In this document: positions 25,817 to 35,114 of the stretch, one piece after another
Layout of the letters: every line of letters starts with the position of its first letter
How positions within the stretch are numbered: the first letter of the stretch is position 1
From: Deltaproteobacteria bacterium
GTDB lineage: Bacteria > Desulfobacterota > GWC2-55-46
Assembly: GCA_016213015.1 (NCBI GenBank)
Contig: JACRCE010000073.1
Span: 1-42,303 of the forward strand
DNA: 42,303 nucleotides
Reading direction: 5' to 3'
Notes under the pieces: generated by a model
Databases searched by the model: none
What the model was told of the DNA's origin: nothing
The model's input: the letters and a program-made list of their open reading frames with translations, nothing else
Made by a program: the position numbers and the translations under genes

Positions 25817-27133
25817 ATGAAACCAATAGTCGCCATAGTAGGACGCCCCAACGTGGGCAAGTCAACGCTGTTCAACAGGCTCATCGGCAGGAAAAGGGCG
25901 GTTACGGCCGACGAGCCGGGCGTTACGCGGGACTTGAACTACGGAGACGCCGTGGAGCGCGGCGTTCCGTTTACGCTCATAGACACCGGAGGGTTCGATT
26001 CCGCGAGCAATGACGACATCATGGTTCAGGTGCGCGAGCAGGCAGCCATTGCCGTAGAGGACGCGGACGTTATCGTCTTTGTCATGGATGGGCGCACAGG
26101 GCCGACGTCTCAGGACAAAGACCTTGTCAGGATGCTCAGGAAGTCCGGCAAGCCGGTGATCTATGCGGCCAACAAGCTCGACACGCCTTCGCGGGCCGAG
26201 TCGACCGCGGACTTTTATTCCCTTGGCATCTCCGAGGTGTTCGGCGTCTCCGCGGAGACCGGCATAGGGCTTAATGATCTGCTTGACGCGGTAATCGAAA
26301 GACTGCCTTCGCAAGACGTCTCCGATGAAGCCGATGAGCGCGTGAAGGTCGCCATAGTCGGCAGGCCGAACGCCGGAAAGTCTTCGCTCCTCAACAGGCT
26401 CATCGGCAAGAAGCGCTCCATCGTAAGCGATAAGGCCGGAACCACGAGGGACTCGATAGACACGGCTTATGAACTTTACGGAAAGAAGTACCTGTTCATA
26501 GATACCGCAGGCATAAGGCGAAAGGGCAGGATCAGCAGAACCGTAGAGGGATACTGCGTCGTGGAGGCGATAAGGAGCATAGAACGCTCAGACGTGGCCA
26601 TCCTTGTCATTGACGGCAAGGCCGGGCCAACGGTTCAGGACGAGAGCATAGCGGCAATCATAGACGAAAATAAGCGGGCCTGCATAATAGTGGTCAACAA
26701 GTGGGATCTGGTCGAGAAGGAGACCATGACCACGGTTCACGTAACGGACACGCTGCGCGAGCGGATGCCGTTTCTGACTTTTGCCCCGGTCGTCTTTACC
26801 TCCGCTCTTACCGGACAAAGGGTCGCGAACGTCTTTTCCATAATCTCCGCGGTCGTTGATCAGAATATGACGAAGGCGGCCACAGGAAGGCTCAACGCCG
26901 CGCTTGAGATGATTGTAAGACGGCATAGACCCGCCTCGTTCAAGGGCAAGGAGGTCAAGTTTTACTACGCGGCCCAGACCGGGGTAAGCCCGCCGTCGTT
27001 CCTTATATTCACCAACAGACCGGCCGGGGTGGAGGAGTCCTATAAACGCTACCTTGCCAACGGATTGAGAGAGCATCTTGGTCTGGAGTTATGCCCCATA
27101 AGGCTCTCCTTCAGGTCAAGGCATGAATCATAA
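25817..27133 (+). CDS. der: GTPase Der (EngA)
   Basis: This 438-aa double-GTPase is required for 50S ribosome assembly. The first G domain has GRPNVGKST (residues 8-16) and the second has GRPNAGKSS near 181-189. Two NK(L/W)D motifs and a C-terminal KH-like domain are present. The ribosome binding site is weak. It comes after a 94-nt gap with the era hairpin and a short AATATTGCCCGTGCGGC repeat (also at 10006-10022). Confidence 0.95.
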   Translation: MKPIVAIVGRPNVGKSTLFNRLIGRKRAVTADEPGVTRDLNYGDAVERGVPFTLIDTGGFDSASNDDIMVQVREQAAIAVEDADVIVFVMDGRTGPTSQDKDLVRMLRKSGKPVIYAANKLDTPSRAESTADFYSLGISEVFGVSAETGIGLNDLLDAVIERLPSQDVSDEADERVKVAIVGRPNAGKSSLLNRLIGKKRSIVSDKAGTTRDSIDTAYELYGKKYLFIDTAGIRRKGRISRTVEGYCVVEAIRSIERSDVAILVIDGKAGPTVQDESIAAIIDENKRACIIVVNKWDLVEKETMTTVHVTDTLRERMPFLTFAPVVFTSALTGQRVANVFSIISAVVDQNMTKAATGRLNAALEMIVRRHRPASFKGKEVKFYYAAQTGVSPPSFLIFTNRPAGVEESYKRYLANGLREHLGLELCPIRLSFRSRHES

Positions 27134-27154
27134 TGAAGGCTGTAGGCTGTTAGG

Positions 27155-27316
27155 TTAAGGAATTTTTGATTTATTCCTTTTCTGTCATTGCGAGGAGCGC
27201 TTTTGCCCAGCGGCATCCTCGTAATTCGCTGATTTACCAAAGAACGGGATTCTTAGCTGCGCGAGAATGACGCGCACGGGAATCAATCAGAGATACTTTA
27301 ATCAGACGTTCCTTAT
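27155..27316 (+). repeat. Degenerate type-1 miniature element
   Basis: It retains TTTTCTGTCATTGCGAG, GCTGCGCGAGAATGACG and diverged ends (TTAAGGAATTTTTGATTTAT, GACGTTCCTTAT). It lacks the 72-bp insertion; a GCCCAGCGGCAT fragment lies near the expected site. It ends exactly at the start codon of the next gene. Confidence 0.6.
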
Positions 27317-28153
27317 ATGAAAAAACTTTTCCATGACATCTGGAAGGGCATAGGCGTCTTCCGCGAGGCCGACTGTTTCAACAGGGCCGCGGCAATATCC
27401 TTCTACGCCCTGTTCTCGCTCATCCCGCTCATGCTTCTTTTGACCGCCGGCGTGGGCTTTGTCCTCGGTAGAGAGGCAGGGGCAATGGACAAGGTGATCG
27501 CCTTCGTAAAGCAGAGCCTGCCGTATCTCGGCGACAGGGTGATAGGGGACTTGAAGGGCCTGTCAAAGGGCTGGAAGGCGCTTGGATGGGTCGGCGTCAT
27601 CTCTTTAGTCTGGAGCGCCGAGTTCGTGCTCGACGCGCTCGCGACCGCGCTTACAGCCGTCTTCGACATGACCCATAGGTTCGGCTTTTTCAGGAAGAAG
27701 ATAATAAACCTGCTCGTCGTCCTCATCGCACTCGTTGCCGCCATTGCGTCCGTAACCATGACCGCGACGGCAAAGATATTGAAGGCGATAGACATAAAAG
27801 TTTACGGCGTTGACGTGGCCGATTATTTCATCGAGAGTATCACCTTCAAGTACGTGATCCCGGCCGCCATACTCATCGTCTCCGTGGCCTTCGTGTACAG
27901 GATGTTCGCCGGGGCCAATCTCAATATCAGGCGCGCCTTTGCCGGGAGCATCATGTTCACCGTGCTGTGGGAGGCGGCAAAACACCTCTTTGCGCTGTAC
28001 ATAACCAACTTTCAGACCTACAACAGGTTCTACGCCTCCCTTGGGGCGCTTATGATACTCATGGCGTGGATATTTTTTTCGGTGTGCATATTCCTGTTCA
28101 GCGCCTCTTACGCAAGGGCCTCTTTTTCCGGCGGCAGGGAAAAAAGATCGTGA
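27317..28153 (+). CDS. YihY/BrkB-family inner membrane protein
   Basis: This 278-aa polytopic protein of the YihY/virulence factor BrkB family was once mis-assigned as RNase BN. The family N-terminus (DCFNRAAAISFYALFSLIPL) is followed by about six membrane helices (for example FLVLIALVAAIASV-type and AYGALMILMAWIFFSV-type stretches), with a basic C-terminus. Transport substrate is unknown. There is no recognisable ribosome binding site, since a degenerate type-1 element ends at the ATG. The TGA stop lies in the next palindromic repeat. Confidence 0.88.
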   Translation: MKKLFHDIWKGIGVFREADCFNRAAAISFYALFSLIPLMLLLTAGVGFVLGREAGAMDKVIAFVKQSLPYLGDRVIGDLKGLSKGWKALGWVGVISLVWSAEFVLDALATALTAVFDMTHRFGFFRKKIINLLVVLIALVAAIASVTMTATAKILKAIDIKVYGVDVADYFIESITFKYVIPAAILIVSVAFVYRMFAGANLNIRRAFAGSIMFTVLWEAAKHLFALYITNFQTYNRFYASLGALMILMAWIFFSVCIFLFSASYARASFSGGREKRS

Positions 28154-28206
28154 ACCGTGCTCCGTAAAAGACCTCTTTTTTTGCGCTGTTCACGGTCACG
28201 GACGCG
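28149..28206. repeat. CCGTGAAC-type palindrome (family 3)
   Basis: CGTGAACCGTGCTCCGTAAA at the left pairs with TTCACGGTCACGGACG at the right. It overlaps the stop codon of the YihY-family gene. Confidence 0.65.
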
Positions 28207-28265
28207 GCCTTTCCACTTTTCTATTGTAAAACATCCCTTACCTGTGAGAGAATTAATATGTTTTG

Positions 28266-28293
28266 CGCGGACTCATCGGTGGACGAGTCCGCG
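28266..28293 (+). promoter_or_regulatory. Hairpin in the ftsH leader
   Basis: CGCGGACTC (28266-28274), a 10-nt loop and GAGTCCGCG (28285-28293) form a 9-bp GC-rich stem 30 nt before the ftsH start. No T-run follows. It may stabilise the mRNA or regulate translation; function unknown. Confidence 0.4.
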
Positions 28294-28323
28294 TATTCAT
28301 CCATCGTCAGGAGAAAGGCTTAG

Positions 28324-30231
28324 ATGAATCAGTTATATAAGAATATAGCCATGTGGCTCATAATAATAGCCACCGTGGTGTTGATGTTCAACCTGATAAG
28401 TTATAAGCAGACAACGAGCGAAAAGACCGTTTTCAGCGACTTTATCCATGAGGTTGAAAAGGGCAACGTAACCGAGGCGCTCATCCAAGGCAACGACATC
28501 AGCGGCAAATACAAGGACGGCAAGCCGTTCAAGACATACTCGCCGCTCTACCCGGAACTAATAACCAAGTTGAAGGATAACGGCGTTAAGATAACGGCCG
28601 AGCCGGTGCAGGAGAGCGTGTCATGGGGCGCGATAATATTTTCGCTCCTGCCGACCGCGCTTCTCATAGGCGTGTGGATATTCTTCATGCGCCAGATGCA
28701 GGGCGGAGGCGGAAAGGCCATGAGCTTCGGCAAGTCCCGCGCCAAGCTCCTTACCGAGAACCAGCAGAAGATTACCTTTAAGGACGTGGCCGGCATCGAG
28801 GAGGCCAAGGAGCAGGTCGAGGAGATAATAGATTTTCTGAAAGACCCCAAGAAGTTCACGCGCCTCGGAGGCAGGATACCCAAGGGCGTGCTTCTCGTAG
28901 GCTCTCCGGGCACGGGCAAGACGCTCCTTGCCAAGGCCATAGCGGGCGAGGCAGGGGTGCCGTTCTTTTCCATTTCAGGCTCGGATTTCGTGGAGATGTT
29001 CGTGGGCGTGGGGGCGTCCCGCGTAAGGGACCTCTTCTTGCAGGGCAAGAAGAGCGCGCCGTGCATCATTTTCATAGACGAGATAGACGCCGTGGGACGC
29101 CACAGGGGCGCCGGGTTAGGCGGCGGCCACGACGAGCGCGAGCAGACGCTCAACCAGCTTCTCGTGGAGATGGACGGCTTCGAGAGCAACGACGGGGTGA
29201 TTATCGTTGCGGCGACCAACAGGCCGGACGTGCTCGACCCTGCGCTCCTTCGTCCCGGCAGGTTCGACAGAAACGTGCTCGTGCCCAAGCCCGACGTAAA
29301 GGGCAGGGAGGCCATACTCAAGGTGCATACGTCAAAGACGCCGGTGTCGCCGAACGTGAACGTGGACGTTATAGCGCGGGGCACACCTGGCTTTTCAGGG
29401 GCGGACCTGTCAAACCTCGTCAACGAGGCCGCGCTCCTTGCGGCCCGGCGCGGCAAGGACAGGGTGGACATGTCCGAGTTCGACGAGGCAAAGGACAAGC
29501 TGCTCATGGGCGCCGAGCGCAGGAGCATGATCATAAGCGACGCGGAAAAGAGGAACACCGCCTACCATGAGGCGGGGCATACGCTTGTCGCGCGCCTCAT
29601 ACCGGGCACGGACCCCATACATAAGGTCTCGATCATCCCGCGAGGCATGGCCCTTGGACTTACTCAGCAGTTGCCGATAGACGAGAGGCACACGTATAAC
29701 AAGGAATACCTCCTCAACAATATAGCGGTGCTCATGGGCGGCAGGGCCGCCGAGGAGTTGATACTGCACCACAAGACCACCGGCGCGGGCAACGACATCG
29801 AGAGGGCCACCGAGCTTGCAAGGAAGATGGTCTGCGAATGGGGGATGAGCGAAAAGCTGGGGCCATTAACCTTCGGCAAGAAGGAGGAGCACATCTTCCT
29901 CGGCAAGGAGATGACGCAGAGGAGGGACTTCAGTGAGGAAACCGCCATTGACATAGACGCCGAGATAAAGGAGATCGTGTCAAGCAACTACGCGAGGGCG
30001 ACCGGACTGCTTGTTTCCCGTGCGGACGCGCTTCATAGGATCGCAAACGCGCTTCTCGTGAAAGAGGTGCTTGACGCCGTTGAGATAGACAGATTGATAG
30101 CCGGCGAAGCCATTGATGAGCCGACGCAGACAAAGGCAACGCCTGATTCCATAAGGGCAACGGCGAAACCGGCGCCCGTACCGGACGTGGTTCACCCCGA
30201 CGCGCCGCCGTTCGGCGCTGCGGCCAAGTAA
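28324..30231 (+). CDS. ftsH: ATP-dependent zinc metalloprotease FtsH
   Basis: This 635-aa inner-membrane AAA protease degrades misfolded membrane proteins and regulatory substrates. It has two membrane helices (about 8-25 and 103-121) around a periplasmic domain. The AAA module has Walker A GSPGTGKT (193-200) and Walker [11 protein letters not shown], and the protease module has zinc-binding HEAGH at 415-419. The C-terminal tail is Ala/Pro-rich. AGGAGAAAGG lies before ATG 28324. It heads the conserved ftsH-folP-glmM block. Confidence 0.96.
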   Translation: MNQLYKNIAMWLIIIATVVLMFNLISYKQTTSEKTVFSDFIHEVEKGNVTEALIQGNDISGKYKDGKPFKTYSPLYPELITKLKDNGVKITAEPVQESVSWGAIIFSLLPTALLIGVWIFFMRQMQGGGGKAMSFGKSRAKLLTENQQKITFKDVAGIEEAKEQVEEIIDFLKDPKKFTRLGGRIPKGVLLVGSPGTGKTLLAKAIAGEAGVPFFSISGSDFVEMFVGVGASRVRDLFLQGKKSAPCIIFIDEIDAVGRHRGAGLGGGHDEREQTLNQLLVEMDGFESNDGVIIVAATNRPDVLDPALLRPGRFDRNVLVPKPDVKGREAILKVHTSKTPVSPNVNVDVIARGTPGFSGADLSNLVNEAALLAARRGKDRVDMSEFDEAKDKLLMGAERRSMIISDAEKRNTAYHEAGHTLVARLIPGTDPIHKVSIIPRGMALGLTQQLPIDERHTYNKEYLLNNIAVLMGGRAAEELILHHKTTGAGNDIERATELARKMVCEWGMSEKLGPLTFGKKEEHIFLGKEMTQRRDFSEETAIDIDAEIKEIVSSNYARATGLLVSRADALHRIANALLVKEVLDAVEIDRLIAGEAIDEPTQTKATPDSIRATAKPAPVPDVVHPDAPPFGAAAK

Positions 30232-30406
30232 TCCGACGTTGTTGCGTTCCCACGGCCCGCCCTCGAATGTCTTTATCGGGAGCCGGAGCGTGGGAACTAT
30301 AACGCGGGGGGGATAAGATGGAGGGTGAAAGGCGTAAATACTTGCCTCCACGCTTTTGACGTTAGACGGAATTAATCGGACGCTCCCCTTCAATAAGCCA
30401 ATCCCC
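30232..30406. repeat. Intergenic hairpins after ftsH
   Basis: No gene is seen here. GTTCCCACG (30246-30254) and CGTGGGAAC (30289-30297) enclose a reverse copy of the CGATAGAGACATTC unit (30261-30280). TGGAGG/CCTCCA forms a second stem. GGAATTAATCGGACGCTCCC (30369-30388) resembles a type-1 right terminus and may be a remnant. Confidence 0.5.
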
Positions 30407-30717
30407 TAACAGGCTGCTGAAAAACCAAAAAATGTCAAAGGCCGCTGATCGGTTGCTCGCCGACTTCTTCGCAACAAGGCGAGCTTAAAAGAGACATCTT
30501 CTAATCCTTGCCGACAAAATCATGCCGTCGCAACGGCGGCATGATTTTACAAAAGGTGCAGATGCAAGGCGTTGAGGAGCGACGAATGAGCCCATCACCA
30601 CTTTGCTACACGAAGGAATTTGTCAAGCAACATGCTTTCGTAATCCAAAGTGGTGCTGGGCGCAGTGAGGAGCTTTGATGCCAACGCCGCAGATGCGCGC
30701 CTTGAGGCGGCCTGCTA
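30407..30717 (+). repeat. Type-2 miniature element, full copy
   Basis: The copy is about 311 bp. The left end is TAACAGGCTGCTGAAAAACC followed by AAAAAATGTCAAAGGCC; the right end is GGCGGCCTGCTAAC, and the termini are imperfect inverted repeats (TAACAGGCTGC versus TAGCAGGCCGC). Internal hairpins are GCTCGCC/GGCGAGC (30454-30483) and AAAATCATGCCG/CGGCATGATTTT (30516-30548). The 72-bp element sits at 30590-30661. It ends 5 nt before the folP ATG. Confidence 0.75.
30590..30661 (+). repeat. 72-bp inverted-arm element, copy D
   Basis: Arms GCCCATCACCACTTT (one mismatch) and AAAGTGGTGCTGGGC flank a core with GAAGGAATTTGTCAAGCAAC. Flanks AATGA | element | GCAGT match the flanks of copy A read on the opposite strand, while the core direction differs. 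Confidence 0.88.
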
Positions 30718-30722
30718 ACTGA

Positions 30723-31931
30723 ATGATACCAGTCAGATGTCTCGATATTACCTCTCTTGAGAGGGCGTCCCGCGAGATGAGGCGCATCGGCGTTGACCCG
30801 GCGGGCGTCTCGATAATGTCCCCAAAGCAGTTCCATTATAATCTTCTCGTCAAAGGACTCACACCGGCGCAGGCGAATATCATAAAGCAGGAGATGCTCG
30901 CTCTCGGGGGCGAGGCCGCCGTCAACAAAGGCGCGGTATCGTCGTCGATAGACTCAACCGACGCCGTCATCTCCGGCACGGCAAGGCAGTTTGACTCACT
31001 CGGTGATAAACTCGCAATCCAACCGTTTCGATTGGCTGAAGCAGCCTCAGCCTTGAAGCGCGCCATCGAAAACATCGGGAGAGACGAATATACGCTCGTC
31101 TCCCGTTCAAGGTCATGGACGCTCGGCCGCTCTACGCTCATCATGGGCATATTGAACGTAACGCCTGATTCGTTTTCAGACGGCTCGGATTTTTCCGATG
31201 TAACGGGCGCGATTGCCCGTGCAAGGCAAATGCGCGACGAAGGCGCGGACTGGATAGATGTCGGCGGCGAGTCCACGAGACCGGGCGCAGCGCCGGTATC
31301 GGAGGATGAGGAGCTCAGGCGCGTCATGCCGGTCGTGGAATCAATCGCCGCAAGCGGGGTTGCCGTATCCATAGACACGTCAAAGGCCGGGGTTGCAAGA
31401 AGGGCGCTTGAGGCCGGCGCGCTGATAGTCAACGACGTAACCGCTCTCTCCGACCCGCTCATGGCCTCCGTGTGCGCGGAGTATAAGGCCGTGGTCGTGC
31501 TCATGCATAAGCGGGGAACCCCTTCAACCATGCAAAGCAACGTGGACTATGAAGACCTCATCGCTGAAACGTTCGAGTTTTTAGCCTCAAGGCTCGACTA
31601 TGCACGGAAGGCCGGTATCGCGTCCGATTCGCTCGTCATAGACCCCGGGCTTGGGTTCGGCAAATCAGGCGAAGGAAACCTGACGCTTCTTAAATCCCTT
31701 TGCGAGTTCAAAAGCCTTGGCGCGCTGATATTGATCGGCGCGTCGAGAAAGTCGTTCATAGGAAAGATTATCGGAGGCGAGGCCGAGGCAAACGCATCCG
31801 CGAGACTTTCCGGCACCCTTGCGGCTAATACAGCGGCCATATTGAACGGGGCGCATATCGTCCGCGTTCACGACGTAAGGCAGGCCAAGGAGGCCGCGCT
31901 TGTGGCCGACGCGATTAAAAATGCAGGATGA
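30723..31931 (+). CDS. folP: Dihydropteroate synthase with N-terminal extension
   Basis: This 402-aa enzyme condenses p-aminobenzoate with the pterin diphosphate in folate synthesis. The catalytic pterin-binding domain covers about residues 135-402, with GILNVTPDSFSDG (142-154), DVGGESTRPGA, DPGLGFGK and GASRKSF. About 130 extra N-terminal residues (from MIPVRCLDITSLERASREM) form an extension also present in other deltaproteobacterial and clostridial homologues; its role is not known to me. ATG 30723 follows 5 nt after a type-2 element, without a good ribosome binding site. Confidence 0.92.
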   Translation: MIPVRCLDITSLERASREMRRIGVDPAGVSIMSPKQFHYNLLVKGLTPAQANIIKQEMLALGGEAAVNKGAVSSSIDSTDAVISGTARQFDSLGDKLAIQPFRLAEAASALKRAIENIGRDEYTLVSRSRSWTLGRSTLIMGILNVTPDSFSDGSDFSDVTGAIARARQMRDEGADWIDVGGESTRPGAAPVSEDEELRRVMPVVESIAASGVAVSIDTSKAGVARRALEAGALIVNDVTALSDPLMASVCAEYKAVVVLMHKRGTPSTMQSNVDYEDLIAETFEFLASRLDYARKAGIASDSLVIDPGLGFGKSGEGNLTLLKSLCEFKSLGALILIGASRKSFIGKIIGGEAEANASARLSGTLAANTAAILNGAHIVRVHDVRQAKEAALVADAIKNAG

Positions 31932-32194
31932 TTCAACGGAAGGGATACCCATCGGAAATGAGGGACTCAAGCCGTGTAACGTCAATTATTTCGTGTAATT
32001 GTCTGAGGGGCAGCACAAGGCGGTTGTTGCTCCTTGAGACTGTTCCTATGTTAAAGTTCTTGGGTCCTGCCTTGCTTTCAAGAAAGGCAGGCTAATATCC
32101 CTTGCCTTTGCAATTGCTTTATGGTTTTTTGTGAGGCAGTGGCGCTTAAGCCGCTTGGGTTTTTAAGAAAATCGTTGCATGAGAGGCGTTGCCA
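31932..32194. other. Non-coding gap between folP and glmM
   Basis: No gene is recognised. It contains a GGCAGGC-family hairpin (CCTGCCTTGCTTTC with AGAAAGGCAGG, 32066-32091) and CAATTGC-rich sequence. In many relatives the diadenylate cyclase gene cdaA and ybbR lie exactly here; no trace of either is visible. Confidence 0.5.
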
Positions 32195-33559
32195 ATGAGC
32201 GCGAGGAAAAAACTTTTCGGCACGGACGGCGTAAGGGGGATAGCAAACATAAATCCCATGACCGCCGAGATGGCCTTGCAACTCGGCAGGGCCATAGCCC
32301 ATATCTCAAAAAAAGAGAATCGCAGGCACAGGATCGTCGTGGGCAAGGACACGAGGCTCTCAGGCTACATGCTCGAGAGCGCCATGATGGCCGGAATATG
32401 CTCGATGGGGGTAGACGCCCTGATGGTGGGGCCTTTGCCGACACCGGGCATCGCCTTCATAACCTCGTCCATGCGCGCCGACGCGGGGGTGGTGATATCG
32501 GCCTCCCATAATCCGTATCAGGACAACGGCATAAAGTTTTTCTCCCGCGACGGATTGAAGCTCCCTGACTCGGTGGAGCTTGAGATTGAGGAGTTCGTAT
32601 TCAATAAGACGGACCCGACGCACAGACCCACGGCCGGCGAGGTCGGCAAGGCATACCGCGTAGAGGACGCCATCGGCAGGTATGTGGTCTTCGCAAAGAA
32701 CACCTTCCCCAAGGAGCTTACGCTTGACGGGCTTAAAGTGGCCGTTGACTGCGCCAACGGCGCGGCCTATAAGGTCGCCCCGGCCGTGTTCTACGAGCTT
32801 GGGGCCGAGGTCGTGTCCATCGGGGTTCATCCGACCGGAGACAACATAAACCTCGACTGCGGCGCGCTGTATCCTGAAAACGTCGGGAAGGCGGTGAGGG
32901 AATCCGGCGCACATATCGGCTTTGCCATCGACGGAGACGGCGACAGGTGCATGATGACCGATGAAAACGGCAACGTCCTCGACGGGGATCATATCATGGC
33001 GATATGCGCCTCCGACATGTTGAAGGACGGCGCGCTCAACAAGAAAACGCTCGTGTCCACCATTATGAGCAACTCAGGGCTTGAAGAGGCCATAGCAAAG
33101 GCCGGCGGCAACATGGTCAGAACCAACGTCGGCGACAGGTACGTGGTCGAGGAGATGTTAAAACACGGCTACAACCTCGGCGGAGAACAGTCCGGCCACG
33201 TCATATTTTTAGATCACACCACGACCGGGGACGGGGTCATAACGGCCCTTCAGATATTGAAGAGCGTGGTAAAGTCCGGCAGGAAGTTATCCGAGCTTGC
33301 GAGCGTAATGCAGACCTATCCGCAGGTGCTTGTCAACGTAAAGGTTAAAGAGAAAAAGGATATTGACAAACTGCCGTCGGTTCAAAAGGCGCTCAAAGAC
33401 GCGGAGGTAAAACTCAAGGGCAAGGGCAGGGTGTTCATAAGATATTCCGGCACAGAGCCTCTTGCGCGAATCACCATAGAGGGCGAGAAGGCGGACGAGA
33501 TACGGACAATGGCCGACGAACTTGCAACACTTCTGAAAAAGGAGGTCGGATGGGGATAG
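32195..33559 (+). CDS. glmM: Phosphoglucosamine mutase
   Basis: This 454-aa enzyme interconverts glucosamine-6-phosphate and glucosamine-1-phosphate for UDP-GlcNAc synthesis. The start [14 protein letters not shown] is typical. The catalytic phosphoserine is S104 in ISASHNP, the metal loop is DGDGDR near 247-252, the sugar loop is GGEQSGH and the phosphate loop is [14 protein letters not shown] 32195 (GAGAGG upstream) is chosen over TTG 32189. Confidence 0.95.
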   Translation: MSARKKLFGTDGVRGIANINPMTAEMALQLGRAIAHISKKENRRHRIVVGKDTRLSGYMLESAMMAGICSMGVDALMVGPLPTPGIAFITSSMRADAGVVISASHNPYQDNGIKFFSRDGLKLPDSVELEIEEFVFNKTDPTHRPTAGEVGKAYRVEDAIGRYVVFAKNTFPKELTLDGLKVAVDCANGAAYKVAPAVFYELGAEVVSIGVHPTGDNINLDCGALYPENVGKAVRESGAHIGFAIDGDGDRCMMTDENGNVLDGDHIMAICASDMLKDGALNKKTLVSTIMSNSGLEEAIAKAGGNMVRTNVGDRYVVEEMLKHGYNLGGEQSGHVIFLDHTTTGDGVITALQILKSVVKSGRKLSELASVMQTYPQVLVNVKVKEKKDIDKLPSVQKALKDAEVKLKGKGRVFIRYSGTEPLARITIEGEKADEIRTMADELATLLKKEVGWG

Positions 33560-33595
33560 AAGGCATAGATACACCGCTAAAGGCCGGAGGGGGAT

Positions 33596-33910
33596 ATGGA
33601 TATTGAAGGTTATTTGAAAGAGGCAGTAAGAAAAATTTTAAGCATCGGCGTCGCCGAAAAGATAATTCTTTTCGGGTCTTATGCTTATGGTAAGCCGACA
33701 ACGGACAGCGATATCGACCTTATGGTCGTTATGGATACGAATGAAAGACCGCATAAAAGGTCTGTAGCCTTGAGGAAGGCGCTAAAGGGTTTGGGCATCC
33801 CCAAAGATATAATTGTAAAGACGCCTGAGGAGTTCAAACGATTCAAGGATATCGTCGGCACTATAGTCTATACCGCCGCTCACAGGGGAAGGGTGATATA
33901 TGAGCGATAA
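33596..33910 (+). CDS. MNT-type nucleotidyltransferase
   Basis: This 104-aa minimal nucleotidyltransferase carries the GSx10DxD catalytic motif (GSYAYGKPTTDSDIDLMV, about residues 26-43). Such proteins are commonly the antitoxin of HEPN/MNT modules, acting by nucleotide transfer to the HEPN partner. GGAGGGGG precedes the ATG. It overlaps the next gene by 11 nt. Composition is more AT-rich than the neighbouring glmM and pdxJ, which suggests that this pair was acquired. Confidence 0.9.
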   Translation: MDIEGYLKEAVRKILSIGVAEKIILFGSYAYGKPTTDSDIDLMVVMDTNERPHKRSVALRKALKGLGIPKDIIVKTPEEFKRFKDIVGTIVYTAAHRGRVIYER

Positions 33911-34301
33911 GCTGACGGTTGTGAGCGCATGGTTTAAGAAGGCCGAGAACGATTTGATAAATGCCGAGCATACGCTTACGATGGAAAATCCGCCATGCGA
34001 TACGGTCTGTTTCCATGCCTCACAGCGTGCGGAGAAGTATCTCAAGGGACTTCTTACGTTTTATGGAATAGACTTTCCTAAAACACATTCGATAGAAGAC
34101 CTTGTTGTGTTGTGCAAGCATCCAGTCCCTTTGATCGAATCGGAGATGGGAGAGGTTGAGGTATTGTCAAGTTATGGGGTGGAGGTTAGGTATCCGGGTG
34201 AGGATTATTATGATATTCCCAAAGAAGACGCTCAAGAAGCCGTTGGGTTAGCGAAGGGCGTCAAAGAGGCCGTGCTTAAGCATCTTAAGGGTAAGATTTA
34301 G
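33900..34301 (+). CDS. HEPN-domain protein
   Basis: This 133-aa all-helical HEPN protein (PF05168-like) has ASQRAEKYLKGLLTFYGIDF and a SYGVEVRYPG segment. It pairs with the overlapping MNT gene, a typical toxin-antitoxin-like arrangement. The RNase motif Rx4-6H of the HepT-type toxins is not evident near the C-terminal helix, so nuclease activity is doubtful. It is followed by a 90-nt gap before pdxJ. Confidence 0.87.
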   Translation: MSDKLTVVSAWFKKAENDLINAEHTLTMENPPCDTVCFHASQRAEKYLKGLLTFYGIDFPKTHSIEDLVVLCKHPVPLIESEMGEVEVLSSYGVEVRYPGEDYYDIPKEDAQEAVGLAKGVKEAVLKHLKGKI

Positions 34302-34391
34302 GTATTTTGCGGCGTTAAGAGTTTGCTCCCGGCGCCGCACACCTTTAACCGGCGACTTGTCGGCAAAAAAAAACCGAAAGGCATCTGAAAT

Positions 34392-35114
34392 ATGGCCAGA
34401 CTTTCAGTGAACGTGGATCATGTGGCGACGCTCAGGAAGGCGCGGGGAGGAAAGACGCCGGACCCTGTTATGGCCGCGGCCATTGCCGAGATTAACGGAG
34501 CGGACGGCATAACAGTGCATCTGCGCGAGGACAGGCGGCATATTCAGGACAGGGACGTCTTTCTTCTCAAGAACACAGTAAAGACCTGTTTGAACCTTGA
34601 GATGGCCGCGACCAAGGAGATGCTATCCATAGCGCTTGAGGTGAAGCCGGATATGGTAACGCTCGTGCCGGAGAAGCGCGCCGAGCTTACCACCGAAGGC
34701 GGGCTTGACGTAAAGACCAGCCCCGAACCGCTTAAAAACATAGTGGCAACGCTCAAAGAGGCGGGCATACACGTAAACCTTTTCATAGACCCCAATATCG
34801 AGGCTGTAAAATCCGCTCACAGGATAGGGCCGACCGGGGTCGAGATACACACAGGCAGGTACGCGGACGCAAAAGCCGTGGACAAAGAGGCCGAGTTCAA
34901 GAGGCTCTCGGACGCGGTTGCATTGTCGGGAAAGCTCGGCCTTGCCACGCACGCGGGGCACGGCCTCGACTATCATAATATAGCCGAGGTTGCCGCGCTC
35001 TCTGAGATTGACGAATTCGCCATCGGCTTTTCCATCGTGGCAAGGAGCGTCTTCTCCGGTTTTGAAGAGGCTGTTAGGGAGATGAAAAGATTGATAGTTT
35101 CAAGCCGCTCCTGA
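34392..35114 (+). CDS. pdxJ: Pyridoxine 5'-phosphate synthase
   Basis: This 240-aa TIM-barrel enzyme makes pyridoxine 5'-phosphate from 3-amino-2-oxopropyl phosphate and deoxyxylulose 5-phosphate. Present are NVDHVATLRKARGG, the general-base His in ITVHLREDRRHIQDRDV, Glu in NLEMAAT and the His in THAGHGLDYHN. In the conserved IGHSI phosphate-binding turn near the C-terminus the His is replaced by Phe (FAIGFSIVARSV). It is followed immediately by acpS. Confidence 0.93.
   Translation: MARLSVNVDHVATLRKARGGKTPDPVMAAAIAEINGADGITVHLREDRRHIQDRDVFLLKNTVKTCLNLEMAATKEMLSIALEVKPDMVTLVPEKRAELTTEGGLDVKTSPEPLKNIVATLKEAGIHVNLFIDPNIEAVKSAHRIGPTGVEIHTGRYADAKAVDKEAEFKRLSDAVALSGKLGLATHAGHGLDYHNIAEVAALSEIDEFAIGFSIVARSVFSGFEEAVREMKRLIVSSRS

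Noticed and set aside
28548-29558. Long antisense open frame (336 codons) under ftsH
   Set aside because: It is the mirror of a highly conserved gene in codon-biased DNA, has low-complexity composition and no ribosome binding site. The same applies to long antisense frames under atpA (16005-16940), the NtrC-type gene (5444-6169) and others.
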